Source: Cavia porcellus (lineage: Eukaryota > Chordata > Mammalia > Rodentia > Caviidae). From it: DNA of 64,000 bases. The stretch's first letter is position 1; each line of letters starts with the position of its first letter. The stretch is from positions 98,674,123 to 98,738,122 of the forward strand of contig NW_026947486.1 in NCBI RefSeq assembly GCF_034190915.1, given 5' to 3'. The notes beneath the pieces were generated by a model. The model worked only from the letters and a program-made list of their open reading frames with translations, was not told where the DNA came from and searched no databases. Positions 48,143 through 59,956 of the stretch are shown here, one piece after another. A program made the position numbers and the translations under genes.

Positions 48143-49680
48143 TATAGCAAAGCCCTATGATATAATCAGTTATGGAAAATTACGGTTTTTATGTAAGCAT
48201 AAAGTCGGATGTGTTAAGAAAGAAGTGAGTCAGAGAAGTATTTCTGTGGCTGCAAATTAGACACACTGCTCAGAATACATCAAAGTTTCATTCTTTTGGA
48301 GGAAAGCATTTGGGAAATATGAAAAAAAAATAATGGAAGTATTTGTTAGAAAAGCATTTGCCTCTGAGGAAGAAAGAGAAAATCTGAATTTTTCAGGACC
48401 TAGTACAGGTCATGGAACGCCTCCTGTGACTGCTCAGAGTGGGAAAAACAACTTCAGAAGAAACACTTGAACATATGGAGAAGAAGACAGAATATATGCT
48501 TCAAAAACTTAGAGCTGACACACTGAGGCCTCCTTGCTAAGAGGAAATGACTAGGCATGTGTTGCAATACTTCCTCAAATCCAGGGAGCAGAAAGTTAAC
48601 CATCTATGGAAAACAAAAGAGCAAATCCCAACCACTTCTTCAGCAGTGGGATGTGGAAACCTGAGGAAGAAGAAACCTAGCTAAACCAGACAGCAAATCC
48701 ACAAAGGAAGGCAGTCCCTCCCTGGGTTGATCAGTGGTGCAAAAGTTAGCCTACAAAACCAGAAAGGCGTTGAGTGAATGTGCAGGGATAGTGACCTCTA
48801 TGCCCTGAAGTTGTAAGCTTTCTTCACCAGGACTCGCAGACAGAGGACATCAGCCTGGACACCTGACAGAAGAGCTTCCTGGACATCAACTCTCATCTGC
48901 AGATCACAGCCCTTGAGATTGCTTGTGTGAAAGCTTGTGAGAAGATGAGAAAACAGTGAAGAAACAAAGCTGGGGTCAGGTGTAGACCTTACTCGCTGGA
49001 TGGGAGGAAAGGAACCTCCCCCTCACTGTAGGGGCATGTATTTATATATTTTAGCTACTTAATGTCTCATGACACTCTGTTGTCCTAAGAACCCACTGTT
49101 CGGATTGTCTTGAGGCTATGTGTTCTCTGGGCTGGAGCAGCTTTCTCATATGGCTTGCCCAGAGTGCTCTTTGTTCTTAGGACAGCCCTGCCCCAGCCCT
49201 ACACATCAAACCAATTTCTAGCTTCAACAGTTCCCATCATGCAGAAGCCCATGAGGGTCTGAACACCACATGCTTCAGTCACTTGTCATTAGTAAATCCC
49301 ATTGGATGTATTTTTCCCTGCCACTGGGCTGAGTGTGACCAGGTAGGGCAATGGGAAATCCTCTTGAGTAATTTCCCATTGCATTACTTTTCACTGGGTC
49401 AGTGTTTGGAATTCTTTCCATGTAGTCCTCTCTATATTGGGAACCACTGTATTCAGAACTTTGGTGTCCGGGTATACAAGCCAAAATTCACCTGCGGAAT
49501 TTGTTTACATGAACACAAATATCTCAGTAATGAGTTGATGCCAGTTTTCACTTCCTGTATAAATGTACACAGGACATTTGAGTCATTTCATTGGGAGAAC
49601 AGATGTGTGTAAGCACTTTTAAAAATAATATTCTAGTAATAGCAGCACATCTTTTGGTGTTTCTGCAACTGAATAAGGTT
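48143..49680. other. Unassigned, no gene seen
   Basis: No recognised repeat or exon. The frame at 49283-49612 (109 codons) has no domain. Confidence 0.35.
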
Positions 49681-50116
49681 TACTGTAAAATTGGAGGCAG
49701 AGCTGGGCATAGTGGTGCACTACTGAAATCCCAGAACTTGGGAGGCTGAGGCAAGAGAATCATCTGCAATTTGAGATCAGCCCAGGCTGCAAAGTGAGCA
49801 CAAAGCCAACCTGAACTGCACTGCGAAACAGAAAGAAAAAAAAGAGAAAACACACATACACACAAATTGGAGTTAGAGTGTCCAGCTCACCCAAGAGAAA
49901 GTCTTCCCCGGAAAGAGTATCTTTTTCTAAAAAGACAATGTATGATTTCTGTACCACATAAGTGAGACAAAAAGCCATGTGAGGAGGCTCACACTTGTAA
50001 ATCTGGCACTCAGGACGCTGAGGAAAGAGGCTGGCTGCAAGTTTAAGGCCAGCCTAGGCTACAAAGTGAGCCCAAAGTCAGCCTGAACTGCATAGCCAGA
50101 GCAAAAGACCAAAAGA

Positions 50117-50118
<2 letters not shown>

Positions 50119-50158
<40 letters not shown>
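50119..50158. repeat. (AC)n microsatellite
   Basis: About 20 CA units at the A-rich tail of the B1 in unit 2. Confidence 0.97.
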
Positions 50159-50163
<5 letters not shown>

Positions 50164-50344
50164 TGGAGCTTGATTTGCCAACTCAATCAAAAGCAGTTCT
50201 TCCCAAGAAAGAGTGTCTTTTTCTCAAAAGACTTTCTCTGATTTCTCTACCACATAAGAGAAAAGAAAAACCATGAGAGGAGGCTCACACTTGTGATTCA
50301 GGCACTTAGGAAGCTGAGGCAAGAAGACTGCTGCAAAGTTGAGC

Positions 50345-50487
50345 AGCAGTGCGCACACTTAAAAGATGATGTCCTACAAGCATTAAAAGAATTCACCCAG
50401 CCTATCTCCTATGTGGAACAAGGATACTTCATTCATAAGTCCAGCTTCAATCGAATTGGCTGGGTACCAGGCACTCCGCAGCGATGG
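50345..50487 (+). pseudogene. Coding-like insert inside a B1 SINE
   Basis: The B1 of unit 3 is interrupted between GCTGCAAAGT and CCTAGGCCAGCC. The insert is flanked by the 5-bp repeat TGAGC (50340-50344 and 50488-50492). Read in the frame of 50341 it has no stop until TGA at 50488 and looks like real protein: CAHLKDDVLQALKEFT, then VEQGYFIHKSSFNRIGW and VPGTPQRW. I do not recognise the source gene. No poly(A) tail is seen. It may be an exon piece carried in by retrotransposition with template switching, or by break repair. Not itself a gene. Confidence 0.5.
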
Positions 50488-50570
50488 TGAGCCTAGGCCA
50501 GCCTCGGCTACACAGTGAGTGAAGGCCAGCCTCAACTGCATAGTGAAACTCAGTCTCAAAAAAAATACTA

Positions 50571-53040
50571 AAACTATAAAGAGACAAGAACCATCATTCT
50601 CTAAGCTATCTTGATGGGGCAACACAGTACACACAAAGAGGCTGACTCTGCAGTCCCTGCCAGCATCCATGTCTCGCGTTTTCCTGGGAAATGGAACACA
50701 GGAACCTGCTTCCACATGAACCCGCTGGGGTTCCTACATGACTTCCTTTCCATTTCACATTAATCATATACATTGACGGAGACAAGGCGTTTGGGCTGAG
50801 GTAAGAGACACTGCCTTGAACTCACATTGTCTACCCTACGTTTCTCACCAAGGTCCCCTGGCTTTAGCCTCCAGGAGGAGTCACTCAGCCAGTGAGGTTG
50901 CCACTACCAGACATTTATTCACTTCCATGCCATCCCTGAAAAAGGGCCCAAATGAAACATATCATCCCACCATTCCAGATCATAGTTGCTCTCTCTTCTT
51001 TCGAGTTTCTATATCCTATAAGTCTTCTCTAGACTGACAGAGTGGCCTAGAAATCAGGCAGAGAACAAATTTAATTCAAATGGGTCATCCTCCTGGTGTA
51101 TGAGCCCTTCACCAGCAGTGGTGGCATCACAGAGACTCTGACCTGAAAACACTCTGATGTGGTCCAGTGGCGTTAATAATTCTATGCAGCTGATTTTCAG
51201 GGTTTCCCTTTCAGGGTAGTCTCCCCAAACTTTAGGAAGGTGTGTGAGCAAAACCTGAAAACTCAATTCAGAAAAAGAAGAAGAGGGAATATGTCCCAGG
51301 GGGAGACATCACACTCACATCAGCGGCACAGAGGCACTTGGTCACCACTACATTTCCTGGATCAGAAACTTGGGTTTGTGCAAATTTGCTCTGGGTATCT
51401 CAGGCATCAGTTTTCACTAGGTTGGAAGGAACAGTCACCCACATATTCTACTTAGATCAACCCAGAAATCTTTTTGAAAATACCTTAGAAAACAGTGTCC
51501 ATTTCTATTTAGCAGTCTTCCTTTCCCTTCCATTCTATCAGATATTTCTCACTGAATTACAGGGAACTCATCACTACCCAGAAGACAACAAGCTTTACAT
51601 GAGCAAAGGCAGAGCAGAAACTCCTTTGGCACATGCTGAAAAAGTCCTTTGGCCCCTGTTGGGTGCACATGTATAAATGACAGCTGGACCTCATCTGTGC
51701 TGCTTGTAGGCTGTATTGGAATCCAGGTAATTTCCTGAGTTGGCCAGGATGGGATTTGTTTCAGAACATGGGAATCCCTGATCCTGAGCTTCTGCAGGGA
51801 GAATGATTGTAGATGTAGTTTTCAAGGAAAAGTCCTGGCATCCACACAGGAATTTACTTGGTTTTAGGAAAGGAAAACACAAGTGGAAATGGAATCGTGG
51901 CCTCATGTAAAGGGGTTGCCCCGAGGAAGGGCTGCAATGGAGGAGTGGGATTTATGCCAACCACCAGGATCCTCTCCCCCAAGTGGTGGATTCAGGAAGT
52001 GAGACCCTGATGACACAAGGACCTCCTGTGTGCTGAGTCCTTCACAGATGGATCAAACACCAGTCTGAAAACATTCAACAGAACAGGAATATTTCGACTG
52101 TAACTGCGAGGAAACAGAGGATAAACGATGACAGGCAGACGATCTATGGGACATTGAGATGCACACCACAGACTGAAGGAATCAAGATGCGTGATCTCTG
52201 CTCTTTCTTTGAATTAGTGAATTGGTCACAGTACCTGAAATGGGAAGAACTGAAGGAACACTTGGCCAACTGATACATCAAAGCTGTCTTTTGTGTTCAT
52301 GATGATTGTTAAATAAGTGTCCTTGCTCAAGCCTGCATACGCCCTTCTCTACCATGCCTTGTTACATACCTCCCATCCTCCTTTGTTACATAGATAGAGC
52401 TGCATTGAATACTGTATGTTCACGTTTTGCTACTTAGAGCAGAAAACAGTGCCCAAGCATCATTTCCACTGTCCACACATCTTGAAGTTTTGAGCAGAGT
52501 CTGTTTTACTACATCTGACTGCCACCTGGCACTGCAAATTTCCAGCATGGTAAAAATCAGTTATGGAAACGGGTGGGAAAACATCATTATTGTGTGTTTC
52601 TGTTCCTGAACCCTAAAATGAGGCCATCAGGTCTGTAAGAGTGTCACCTACATACTACAAAGGAACACAAAAATTGAGTGAGAAAAGGTCCCATTGCCTT
52701 GTGAAAAGAGCAGTTTTTCTAAGTGGTAGTTGTCATGGATTAGCAGTGCTCAACACTGATCTTGGATAGTAGTATAAAGTGAGTGAGCGGAGTGCAGACT
52801 ACTGTACGTGTTGTCCCTGATTCACTTCTGAAGCAGGTTATGGTGCACAGTACAAGGGAGGCCTCTGAGTCAGGGAGGGAAGAGTGAAAGGCAATGGGAG
52901 ACAGGGATGGTGGTAATCAAGGTGAAGCGTGAGATAGCACTGGTCCGCAGACTGAGTTCAAGCCAGCTGACCAAGTTCCACAAACATACATCAAGACTAC
53001 TGTAAAGTCTTTCTTTTCTTTGAAAATATCGTGAGCAAAC
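50571..53040. other. Unassigned, no gene seen
   Basis: No recognised element. Frames of up to about 112 codons on both strands show no domain. Confidence 0.35.
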
Positions 53041-53044
53041 AAGC

Positions 53045-53415
53045 CCACTTTGGGAAATAGTACCATTCACGGGCCAGTGGAGACCAGGAACAGCCAGCCC
53101 AAAGCCTCTCATTGTGAAGTAGCACCATTTGCCAATGTAGGGGAGAGAAAACAAGGCTGAAGGCAAGCGAGCTCAGTCTGGGAACCTGTGCCATGTGTGT
53201 GCTGCCTCTGGACTGGGATTAGCCACACCCAAGCTTCTTCCATCATTCATGGTCTAGGAAGAGAGAGAACAAAGACACCTAAGCAGGAAAGCCCTGTCTG
53301 GGAACTTGCGTCCGGTGGGGGACGCTGCAGATCTGGGAATAGCCAGACGCCAGCCCCTTCCAATGTGTGGGCTAGCAAAAAAGATGTACCACTCCCTCCT
53401 CATCCCTTAAGTGCC
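53045..53415 (+). repeat. GC-rich tandem ~120-bp monomers, likely L1-type 5' head
   Basis: CTGGGAAC(C/T)TG anchors at 53178 and 53298 are 120 bp apart; a more diverged unit starts near 53050 (TTTGGGAAATAGTACC). The units share (G/A)TAGCCA-C-C-AGC and the TGTGGGCTAG/CATGGTCTAGG block. They match the rc of 11209-11440. They lead into the AT-rich array at about 53.56 kb. Confidence 0.65.
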
Positions 53416-53559
53416 CGGCTTATCTGGAAACACAGGCTGTGCGGGTAGCTCTTGAGGTGACATGCAGTTGCATGCATGTAGTGATTTGGTGCTCCATTAA
53501 GACTGGAGGGTTAGGGACAGTGATCTGATCATTGGTTCAGAGGACAGTGGTATATAGTG

Positions 53560-54000
53560 TGGCATCTAGGGGGATCTCCTTCTGAGAGTCGCAGCCATTG
53601 TTGATGTCCTATTATCTTATTTAGAAGTCCTGTGTCATTTCTATTGTTTTGTTGGGTTGGATTTTTATCCTCCTTTGTGTTGTTTAATTATGTGAAATCC
53701 GATGGCAGGAGCAGCCATTTGAAAGATAGCAAGATATATTATGGTAGCAATTTTGGATTTACTATTGCATTGCTTTGAAATCCTTGATTGCATTCATTGT
53801 TTTGCTTTGATTGCTTCTATTCTATTGTGTTCTGTACAATTTTTACCATGTTCAAAATTACCTGTAGCTATTTAGAAGATGTCAAAAAGCATTATGGTAA
53901 GTATTGTTGATATGATAATATTTTGAAGATCATATCTCTTGCACTGGTTTTTTTTGATTGGTTTTACTCTATTTTATTGCCTTTGAAAGAAAATTTTCAA
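53560..54000 (+). mobile_element. AT-rich L1 3' UTR array fragment
   Basis: The cores GATATATTATGGTAGCAATT (about 53730) and AAGCATTATGGTAAGTATTG (about 53886) are 156 bp apart, each preceded by the T-rich part (TTGTTTTGCTTTGATTGCTT). The end fades near 54.0 kb. No ORF1 or ORF2 lies between the 5' monomers and this array. Confidence 0.72.
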
Positions 54001-54691
54001 AAAGCATATACAGAGCACATATTCTTAATTTACAAGATAAAATTTAACATACAATTACAGAATAATTTCAAAAGAATTCATTCAGATGTTAAATTTTTCC
54101 ACTGTAAATTGAAAATTACACAAAGTCTTGTAAAGAAAACCTATGAATTGCACTAAACCAGATTTGCATTGGAAGTCATTAGGGCTAACTTCTTGTACTA
54201 AATACCCAACAGGTCCTATTTTATCTAAAAAGTACAATTAAGGAATATTCACATTTATCTAAAACTACAAGAGGCTCCCCTGAAAATCCATTTCCACATG
54301 TGCAAAACAAAATACAAGCATTTGAACAATACTGTGTGTAGTGCAACCCAAAAATAAATATGCAAAATGGTTTTAACTTCATGAAGGGAAAATATTCCTG
54401 TACCCACTTTAAATAAAATGAAAAATAGAATTCTGAATGATTTAAAGTTAACAGATCTGTGAAGCAAATGACTATGTTCATTTTTTGTAACATGTAAATA
54501 ACTTCAAAAATTTTATGGGAGACACGCAGAAAGCATCAGGGTGATGTTTGCTTGACATAAGGATGATTTATGACCCAAGCTACACCAAAGACATAACGGT
54601 GTCAGTGCTAACTGAAGGTCAGAAAGGCTGTGCTTGTTGAGCTTTGCAGCTGCCAGTGACGTATCTTTAGTTCCACTTTGAAGTCACCAAT

Positions 54692-54832
54692 TTTTGGGGT
54701 TTCATTATTTAGCTCAGGATGACTGCAAACTCACTATGTAGCACAACCTGGCCTCCAACTTACGGTGAACCTCCTGCCTTAGCTTCCTGAGTGCTGGGAT
54801 TACAGGGTGCAACTACAAGCTCAGTGTATATT
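54692..54832 (-). repeat. B1-like SINE
   Basis: TTAGCTCAGGATGACTGCAA, AACCTGGCCTCCAACTTACG, CTGAGTGCTGGGATTACAGG. Diverged first part. Confidence 0.85.
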
Positions 54833-57800
54833 TGAAAGTTAATCCAACAAGTTGTATCATGTGCAGTGTATGTTATTAACAGTGTGAAACAACACTGACA
54901 GGCAGCTAGTGCGAGACAATCGGCTGTCATAATTTCAAAAATGTTCTCACTGTGATATGCTCCTGATGTTCAGACCCAAAATAATAGAAATATGATGTCT
55001 GATAAGAAATGAAATGACAGCAACTAGTGCCAGAGTTTAATCTTCAAAACTTTCTCTGTGTTTATCCAAGTCCATAAAACAAATGCTTAATCAGATACTG
55101 AAGACTGACAGCCACTGTGGACTTGGAATCAAACTCTCCTATCAAACATTTGCTAATCTTTATGTCCAAAGCACCACCATGTGGTCATGAACAGGACAGC
55201 TCAAAGCAATATTTACACCAAAAAATATGACCAGGTAAACTCACCATGTCAATCCATAAGTTAGCACAATTATAGGCCTGCCCTGGCTAAGGACTTTCCC
55301 TGTCATCACTTTGGAAGCCCATGATACACATCTTCTAGGGATTCCATAACATGCTATGTGCCTGTTTTGATGAAAAATGACACACACCAGAAACTTGGAG
55401 TCAAAATGAACCTAATTCATACATAGAAGATCGCGACTGGAGAGGTTACCCTGTTCCCAAACCCCATGTGGGCTAGCTACACAATCCATACTTCTGTGAG
55501 AAAGGCCACATTTTAGTGCTTGTTGAACAGCTCCTCCACGGTCCCAATTTCAAATAATGCCACAGGAATAGCTGCAATGGCAAAGAGAAAAACTCTCTAT
55601 TGCTTCCAGCAGTCTAAGCAGAAACCGCTCCATAACTCATGAGAAACTCAGCTCCAAGATCATGTTCTAATAATGAGTTTGGACACTTATCTCTATTCTA
55701 ACCTCTTACATAAGCCTTAGACTCCATTTCTAGTGTTTTCTGATTTTATAAATTGGCCCTACTACATTTCTCCAGTTCCAAGCTTAATTGTACCCTGAAG
55801 TCATGAGGACTTGATGATTTTCTGCGCTTGCCTTTACACATAAATTGGAGCTCTGTGGTATTAGGCAGAAACATAGAGAGATACTTGAGAGCTAAGCTGC
55901 TGGAAAATCACGTGGTCTCTGTTTTGAATATGAACACCCAATTCTGTGCACTTAGACTCCATAAGTCTCCTGACTTGAGTTTCACAGATCATTTCCTGTG
56001 AGTCATTTTCCTGTGGATGGACAAAAATACTCCCCAAATATAACACAAAGGAGTTGAGGTTTCTTTTGGCTTGGGATTCTAGAATGTACAATCCATGTAT
56101 CCTGAGTGGCTGCAAGGCATAAATAAAATGGTGCAGCCTGCACTGGGCAATTTCTTAAGCTATTGAACCCAGTGAACAATGCGGGGTGGGGTATAGAGAG
56201 TGAGAAAGGAGAGAATGTAGGTTGAGGGGAGCTGAAGAAAAGGGAGAGGAGGAGGAGGAGGAGGATTAAGAGGAGAACAAAAGTGAGGACAGGTGCTGGG
56301 GATAAGAACACAAACTTATAATTCACACTCCCAAGTCATGCATCCCCTTCAAACAGGCCCCTCCTCCTAACAGATCATCTATGATCTCTTCAATGACATA
56401 ATCCTCTGAGGAGGAAAGGGCTCCATACTTCAAGCAGCAGCCTCACTTCTGAACAGCTGAAATTTTGGGAGAATATTTCACAGCAATACCATTATATTTT
56501 TGACATTGCATTTTGACTATGTCAACGTTATTAGTTTTAATCAGTCTGGAAAATACTAGCCATCATTGTATCATTTCCTATGTGTTATGATTATGGTTAT
56601 TTTTATGGTTTGGAATCATACTACTTGTGTATATATTTCAGCCACTCCTCCTACGCGATGTGCAACTTTGAGTTTTCTGGTTTTCAGTTTGTGTTTAAGA
56701 TGGCTTAAGTTTGTGCTTACCTGTGTTGCAAAGACTACCCTCAAACAGACAACATCCCTGCCACATCCTCACAAATATCTGGGAAGACTGTGAAATCTTT
56801 CTGTTCAGGTACTTATTTCTTAATTTATCTGTTTGATTTGCTGAGAGTTGCACAAGATACTTTATTCATGATAGAAAAGGACTCTCATATGGCTACAACT
56901 GCAATGCAGATAGCTGGGCAAGTGTGTGTAGTACCTTGATTTCATCTGTTAGGTACATGTGAATAAAAACCAAACTATTGAGATGCAGTGACATAGAGAA
57001 ATTTATGTGAAGCACTTCTCAGTTGCCTGACAGATACTAAGCACTCAGGTATCATGGTGATTTTGTTATCAAGTGCCTTCATGTTTAAAATCAAACTCCT
57101 GTCTTTCCTGAGGATTGACTATATCTTCAGAGACTAGATACATTTGCATTGATGAATGTATTTTCTCTTGGCCTTTTGTAATAAATAATTTGCATCAGAC
57201 AGAATAATATCTGTATATTACCATGATATTCTAATTTTCATGTGTGTAAAGTCTCTGTACATTTATATCTCAACTACGGTGATACTTCTTCAGATATGTA
57301 TATATATATTATATGTCTTCTCTTTATGTTTGCTACCCAGTTTCCAATGGACAATTTAGTAGGTTATTTTGTTCAGGGACAGTATAGGTTAGGCTACAGG
57401 ATGAAATAAAGCTATGAGGTTTGATAAGCTACCTTGAAAGAGTAATTTTATGTGAGGTCTCCATAAGTATCTCTTCTTGAGGTAGGCAGAAGGTTTCTTG
57501 ATACCCTGACTGTCTTTGACAAATCTAGTGGAGTTTATGTAGTAGACTCATAAACTACTGCTTAAGGGATTTTAGAAAAGAGTTGAATAATACTGTCAAA
57601 AAGGGTAGACATGTACACAGCATGGGTATAGATGTGCATAGGCAGAGAAGGTAGTTTGACCTTTCCAGGAGAAACAGGTGCACATGAGCTGATCTATGAG
57701 TATTGCTTCTTGGATAAGATATATACTTAATCTGATTTCAAGTAGATGAAGTCAACAGAGTAAATCAGTCCATGGCAAGAGCCCTGGGCTTTAGGCTTGG

Positions 57801-57900
57801 GATATTTTGGACATTTTTAGTGCTTTCATAGAAAAACCAAATTTACTAGTTGAAGGTTTCATTTTGGCATCACCTCACAAAAGGATCAACATAGACAACA
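54833..57900. other. Unassigned, no gene seen
   Basis: No recognised SINE or exon. A (GGA)n run lies at 56240-56268. 56.5-56.9 kb could be a very old L1 tail. AT-rich throughout. Confidence 0.35.
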
Positions 57901-57913
57901 TAAAACATATGCC

Positions 57914-58010
57914 AGGGCTGAGGATTTAGCTCAATTGCATAAGCACCTGCCTGGCAAGTGTGAGGTCGTGAGTTCTATCTCCAGTAAAAAAAAAAAAAAA
58001 AAAAAAAAAA
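57914..58010 (+). repeat. ID SINE with A24-type tail
   Basis: GGGCTGAGGATTTAGCTCAA, GCACCTGCCTGGCAAGTGTG, GTGAGTTCTATCTCCAG, then about 24 A. It ends right at the 5' end of the next L1. No duplication was found. Confidence 0.93.
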
Positions 58011-58931
58011 TGGGAGCTAAAGATAGTGGATGGATAAGCCACAGGATACAGAGCCTCCCTGAGAGAGACAACTCAGATGCCCTAATAAAACATCCTGGAG
58101 AGGTCAGGACAGAGGAAGATGAATCCTCTCAATCCAGGAAGAAACTAAAGGGAAAAGAGTTGGTCAAACATGCAGTCCCAGGGCTACCATTGGAGCAGCT
58201 AAGATTAGCAGCCAGGGTGGTCTCCCTGGAGTGGCCCAAACTCGCACTGCCTCACCTCGCTGGAGCCACCCAAACTCTTGCTGCCACGACTCACCATAAC
58301 CTTTTGAACTCACATCCCTGCAACTTGCAGGAGTTGCGGTCACACTGAAGTCAGAGGTCAGTGAGCCCAACAGAGAATGGAACCAGTAAGGGACCTTCAT
58401 TAATCTATGATAAAGGCTGAGAACAAGATCCTCCCACAGGAAAGGGATGCCAAACTGGACAACATATTGGAATAGGGTAGAACAGGCATGAACTAGGAAG
58501 GGCAGTGACTTCAGTTGGTTACTCCCTTCCCAGAGCAGGTTGGTGGGATTTGCTTTGCCTTGGTCACAGCCATGACCAGCCCTGATGATGAGTCATCCCA
58601 AATTGATTCTGTATGTGCAGCACACAATAATGCAGTGAAGGCACCTGGAGGTTGCCTAGGCTGGAGGGAGGGGCCAGCCTACACTGCCCCGGCTTGCACC
58701 TCAATGAACAACAGCAAATTGGACAAAGCAGAAATCCCTAACCAGCGTGCTTCAGAACCATAACCAACAAGGAAAGGGGCTGTGACCTCCACTGTATCCC
58801 TGTATGGAAAAAACCAGAAGCATAACAAGAGAAAGAAATAATAAAAATCCACCAGCCCCCAACCATGAGAATATTGATCCAGGAGAGGTAAATACAAAAG
58901 AGAATGTGGCAATCAACATGCAATATCAGAC

Positions 58932-59956
58932 ATGATATTAGCAGGCATAAAGAGATATCTTCAGGACCTTGATGATGAGCTGAAATCTGAAATATTAGTT
59001 CAAGTAAAGCAAGATATAAGTAGATTAATAAAAGAAATGCTAAGCACCTCTCAAGAAGACACAGACAGAAGAATGGAGGAACACAAATGGAGAGAAAAGT
59101 TTGATGAAGAATATAAAGGAATCCTAGAATATATGAAGCAGATTCAAAGAGATTACCAGGAAATTAAGACTCCATTTAAAGCTGGCAAAACTGCTTGAAT
59201 GAAACTAAGGATAGACTATCAAAACTTGAATACAGGTTTGCAATGCGTGATCATGAAAGGAAAGATCTCTTAAAAATAACAAGGAAACAGACAGTAACAA
59301 TACAAAGGCTAGAAGATGACAAGAGGATCTATAATTTAAGAATAAAAAATGTGAGTGAAGGAGTAAAAACAAAGGAAATGCAAAGGCTACTCACAGAAAC
59401 AATTAAGGAAAACTTCTCAAGCATAGGAAAAAGAAATGGTATTCAGATATAAGGCATACAGAACTCCAGCCACCTACAACCAAAACAGAGCTACACCCAG
59501 ACATATAATAATCAAGATCCCAGAAATTCAATACAAGAACAGAATATTAAAAGCCATGAGAGAAAAGAAACAGATTATCTATAGAGGAAAACCCATCAAA
59601 ATCATGGCAGACTTCTCAACACAGACAATCAAATCAAGAAGATCTTGGAGCAAAGTACTCCAAGCCCTGAAAGAAAATAACCTCCTGGGGATTTAGCTCA
59701 GCGGCATAAGCACCTGCCTTGCAAGCAGGCAGTCATGAGTTTGATCCCTGGTACCAATAAGAAAAAAAAAAAGGAAAGAAAATAACCTCCAACCCTCCAA
59801 CCCTACACAACTATCTCTAAAAATTAATGGAGAAACAAGATGCTTCCATGAGAAAGAGGAACTAGGGAAATTTGTGACCACTAATCCAACCCAACAGAGA
59901 ATACTGAAGGACATTCCAGAGAGAGAGAGAGAAAAAATAAACCAGGATTCCAAGTG
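58932..59956 (+). pseudogene. L1 ORF1, two frame breaks and a SINE insertion
   Basis: Coiled-coil part at 58932-59198 (MEEHKWREKFDEEYKGILEY, ending TGA), then 59195-59452 (coiled-coil end and RRM start, RLEDDKRIYNLRIKNVSEG), then 59436-59696 (RRM end and C-terminal domain, TPRHIIIKIPEIQYKNRIL, ADFSTQTIKSRRSW). Consecutive parts overlap by a few bases, as expected from single small indels. The last part is split by an ID SINE at 59686. Beyond it, 59791-59956 continues the C-terminal domain and ends at TGA 59954-59956, with a longer tail than the 34.39-kb copy. Better preserved than the ORF1 of the larger L1. Confidence 0.82.
59686..59773 (+). repeat. Young ID SINE inside L1 ORF1, 17-bp duplication
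   Basis: TGGGGATTTAGCTCAGCGGC (A box) and ATGAGTTTGATCCCTGGTAC (B box), then a short A-rich tail. The target-site duplication GAAAGAAAATAACCTCC lies at 59669-59685 and 59774-59790, perfect over 17 bp. Its 5' end lacks the first few bases of the consensus. It is later than the L1 insertion, and little diverged. Confidence 0.97.

Larger units (their letters stand above)
49690..50570 (+). repeat. Three tandem ~296-bp units, each with a B1-like SINE
   Basis: Unit 1 about 49690-49977, unit 2 about 49978-50275, unit 3 from about 50276. AATTGGAG(T/C)T anchors at 49865 and 50161 are 296 bp apart, as are the AGGAGGCTCACACTTGT anchors at 49982 and 50278. Each unit is a sense B1 (GAGGCTGAGG, CAGCC-AGGCT-CA-AGTGAG) plus a unique spacer (TCTTTTTCT, GATTTCT, TACCACATAA). 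Unit 3 lacks the spacer, and its B1 is split by the insert at 50345-50487. Confidence 0.85.

Noticed and set aside
59686..59755. Candidate tRNA gene (A and B boxes)
   Set aside because: SINE body: A-rich tail, target duplication and many sister copies. It does not fold with a full acceptor stem.
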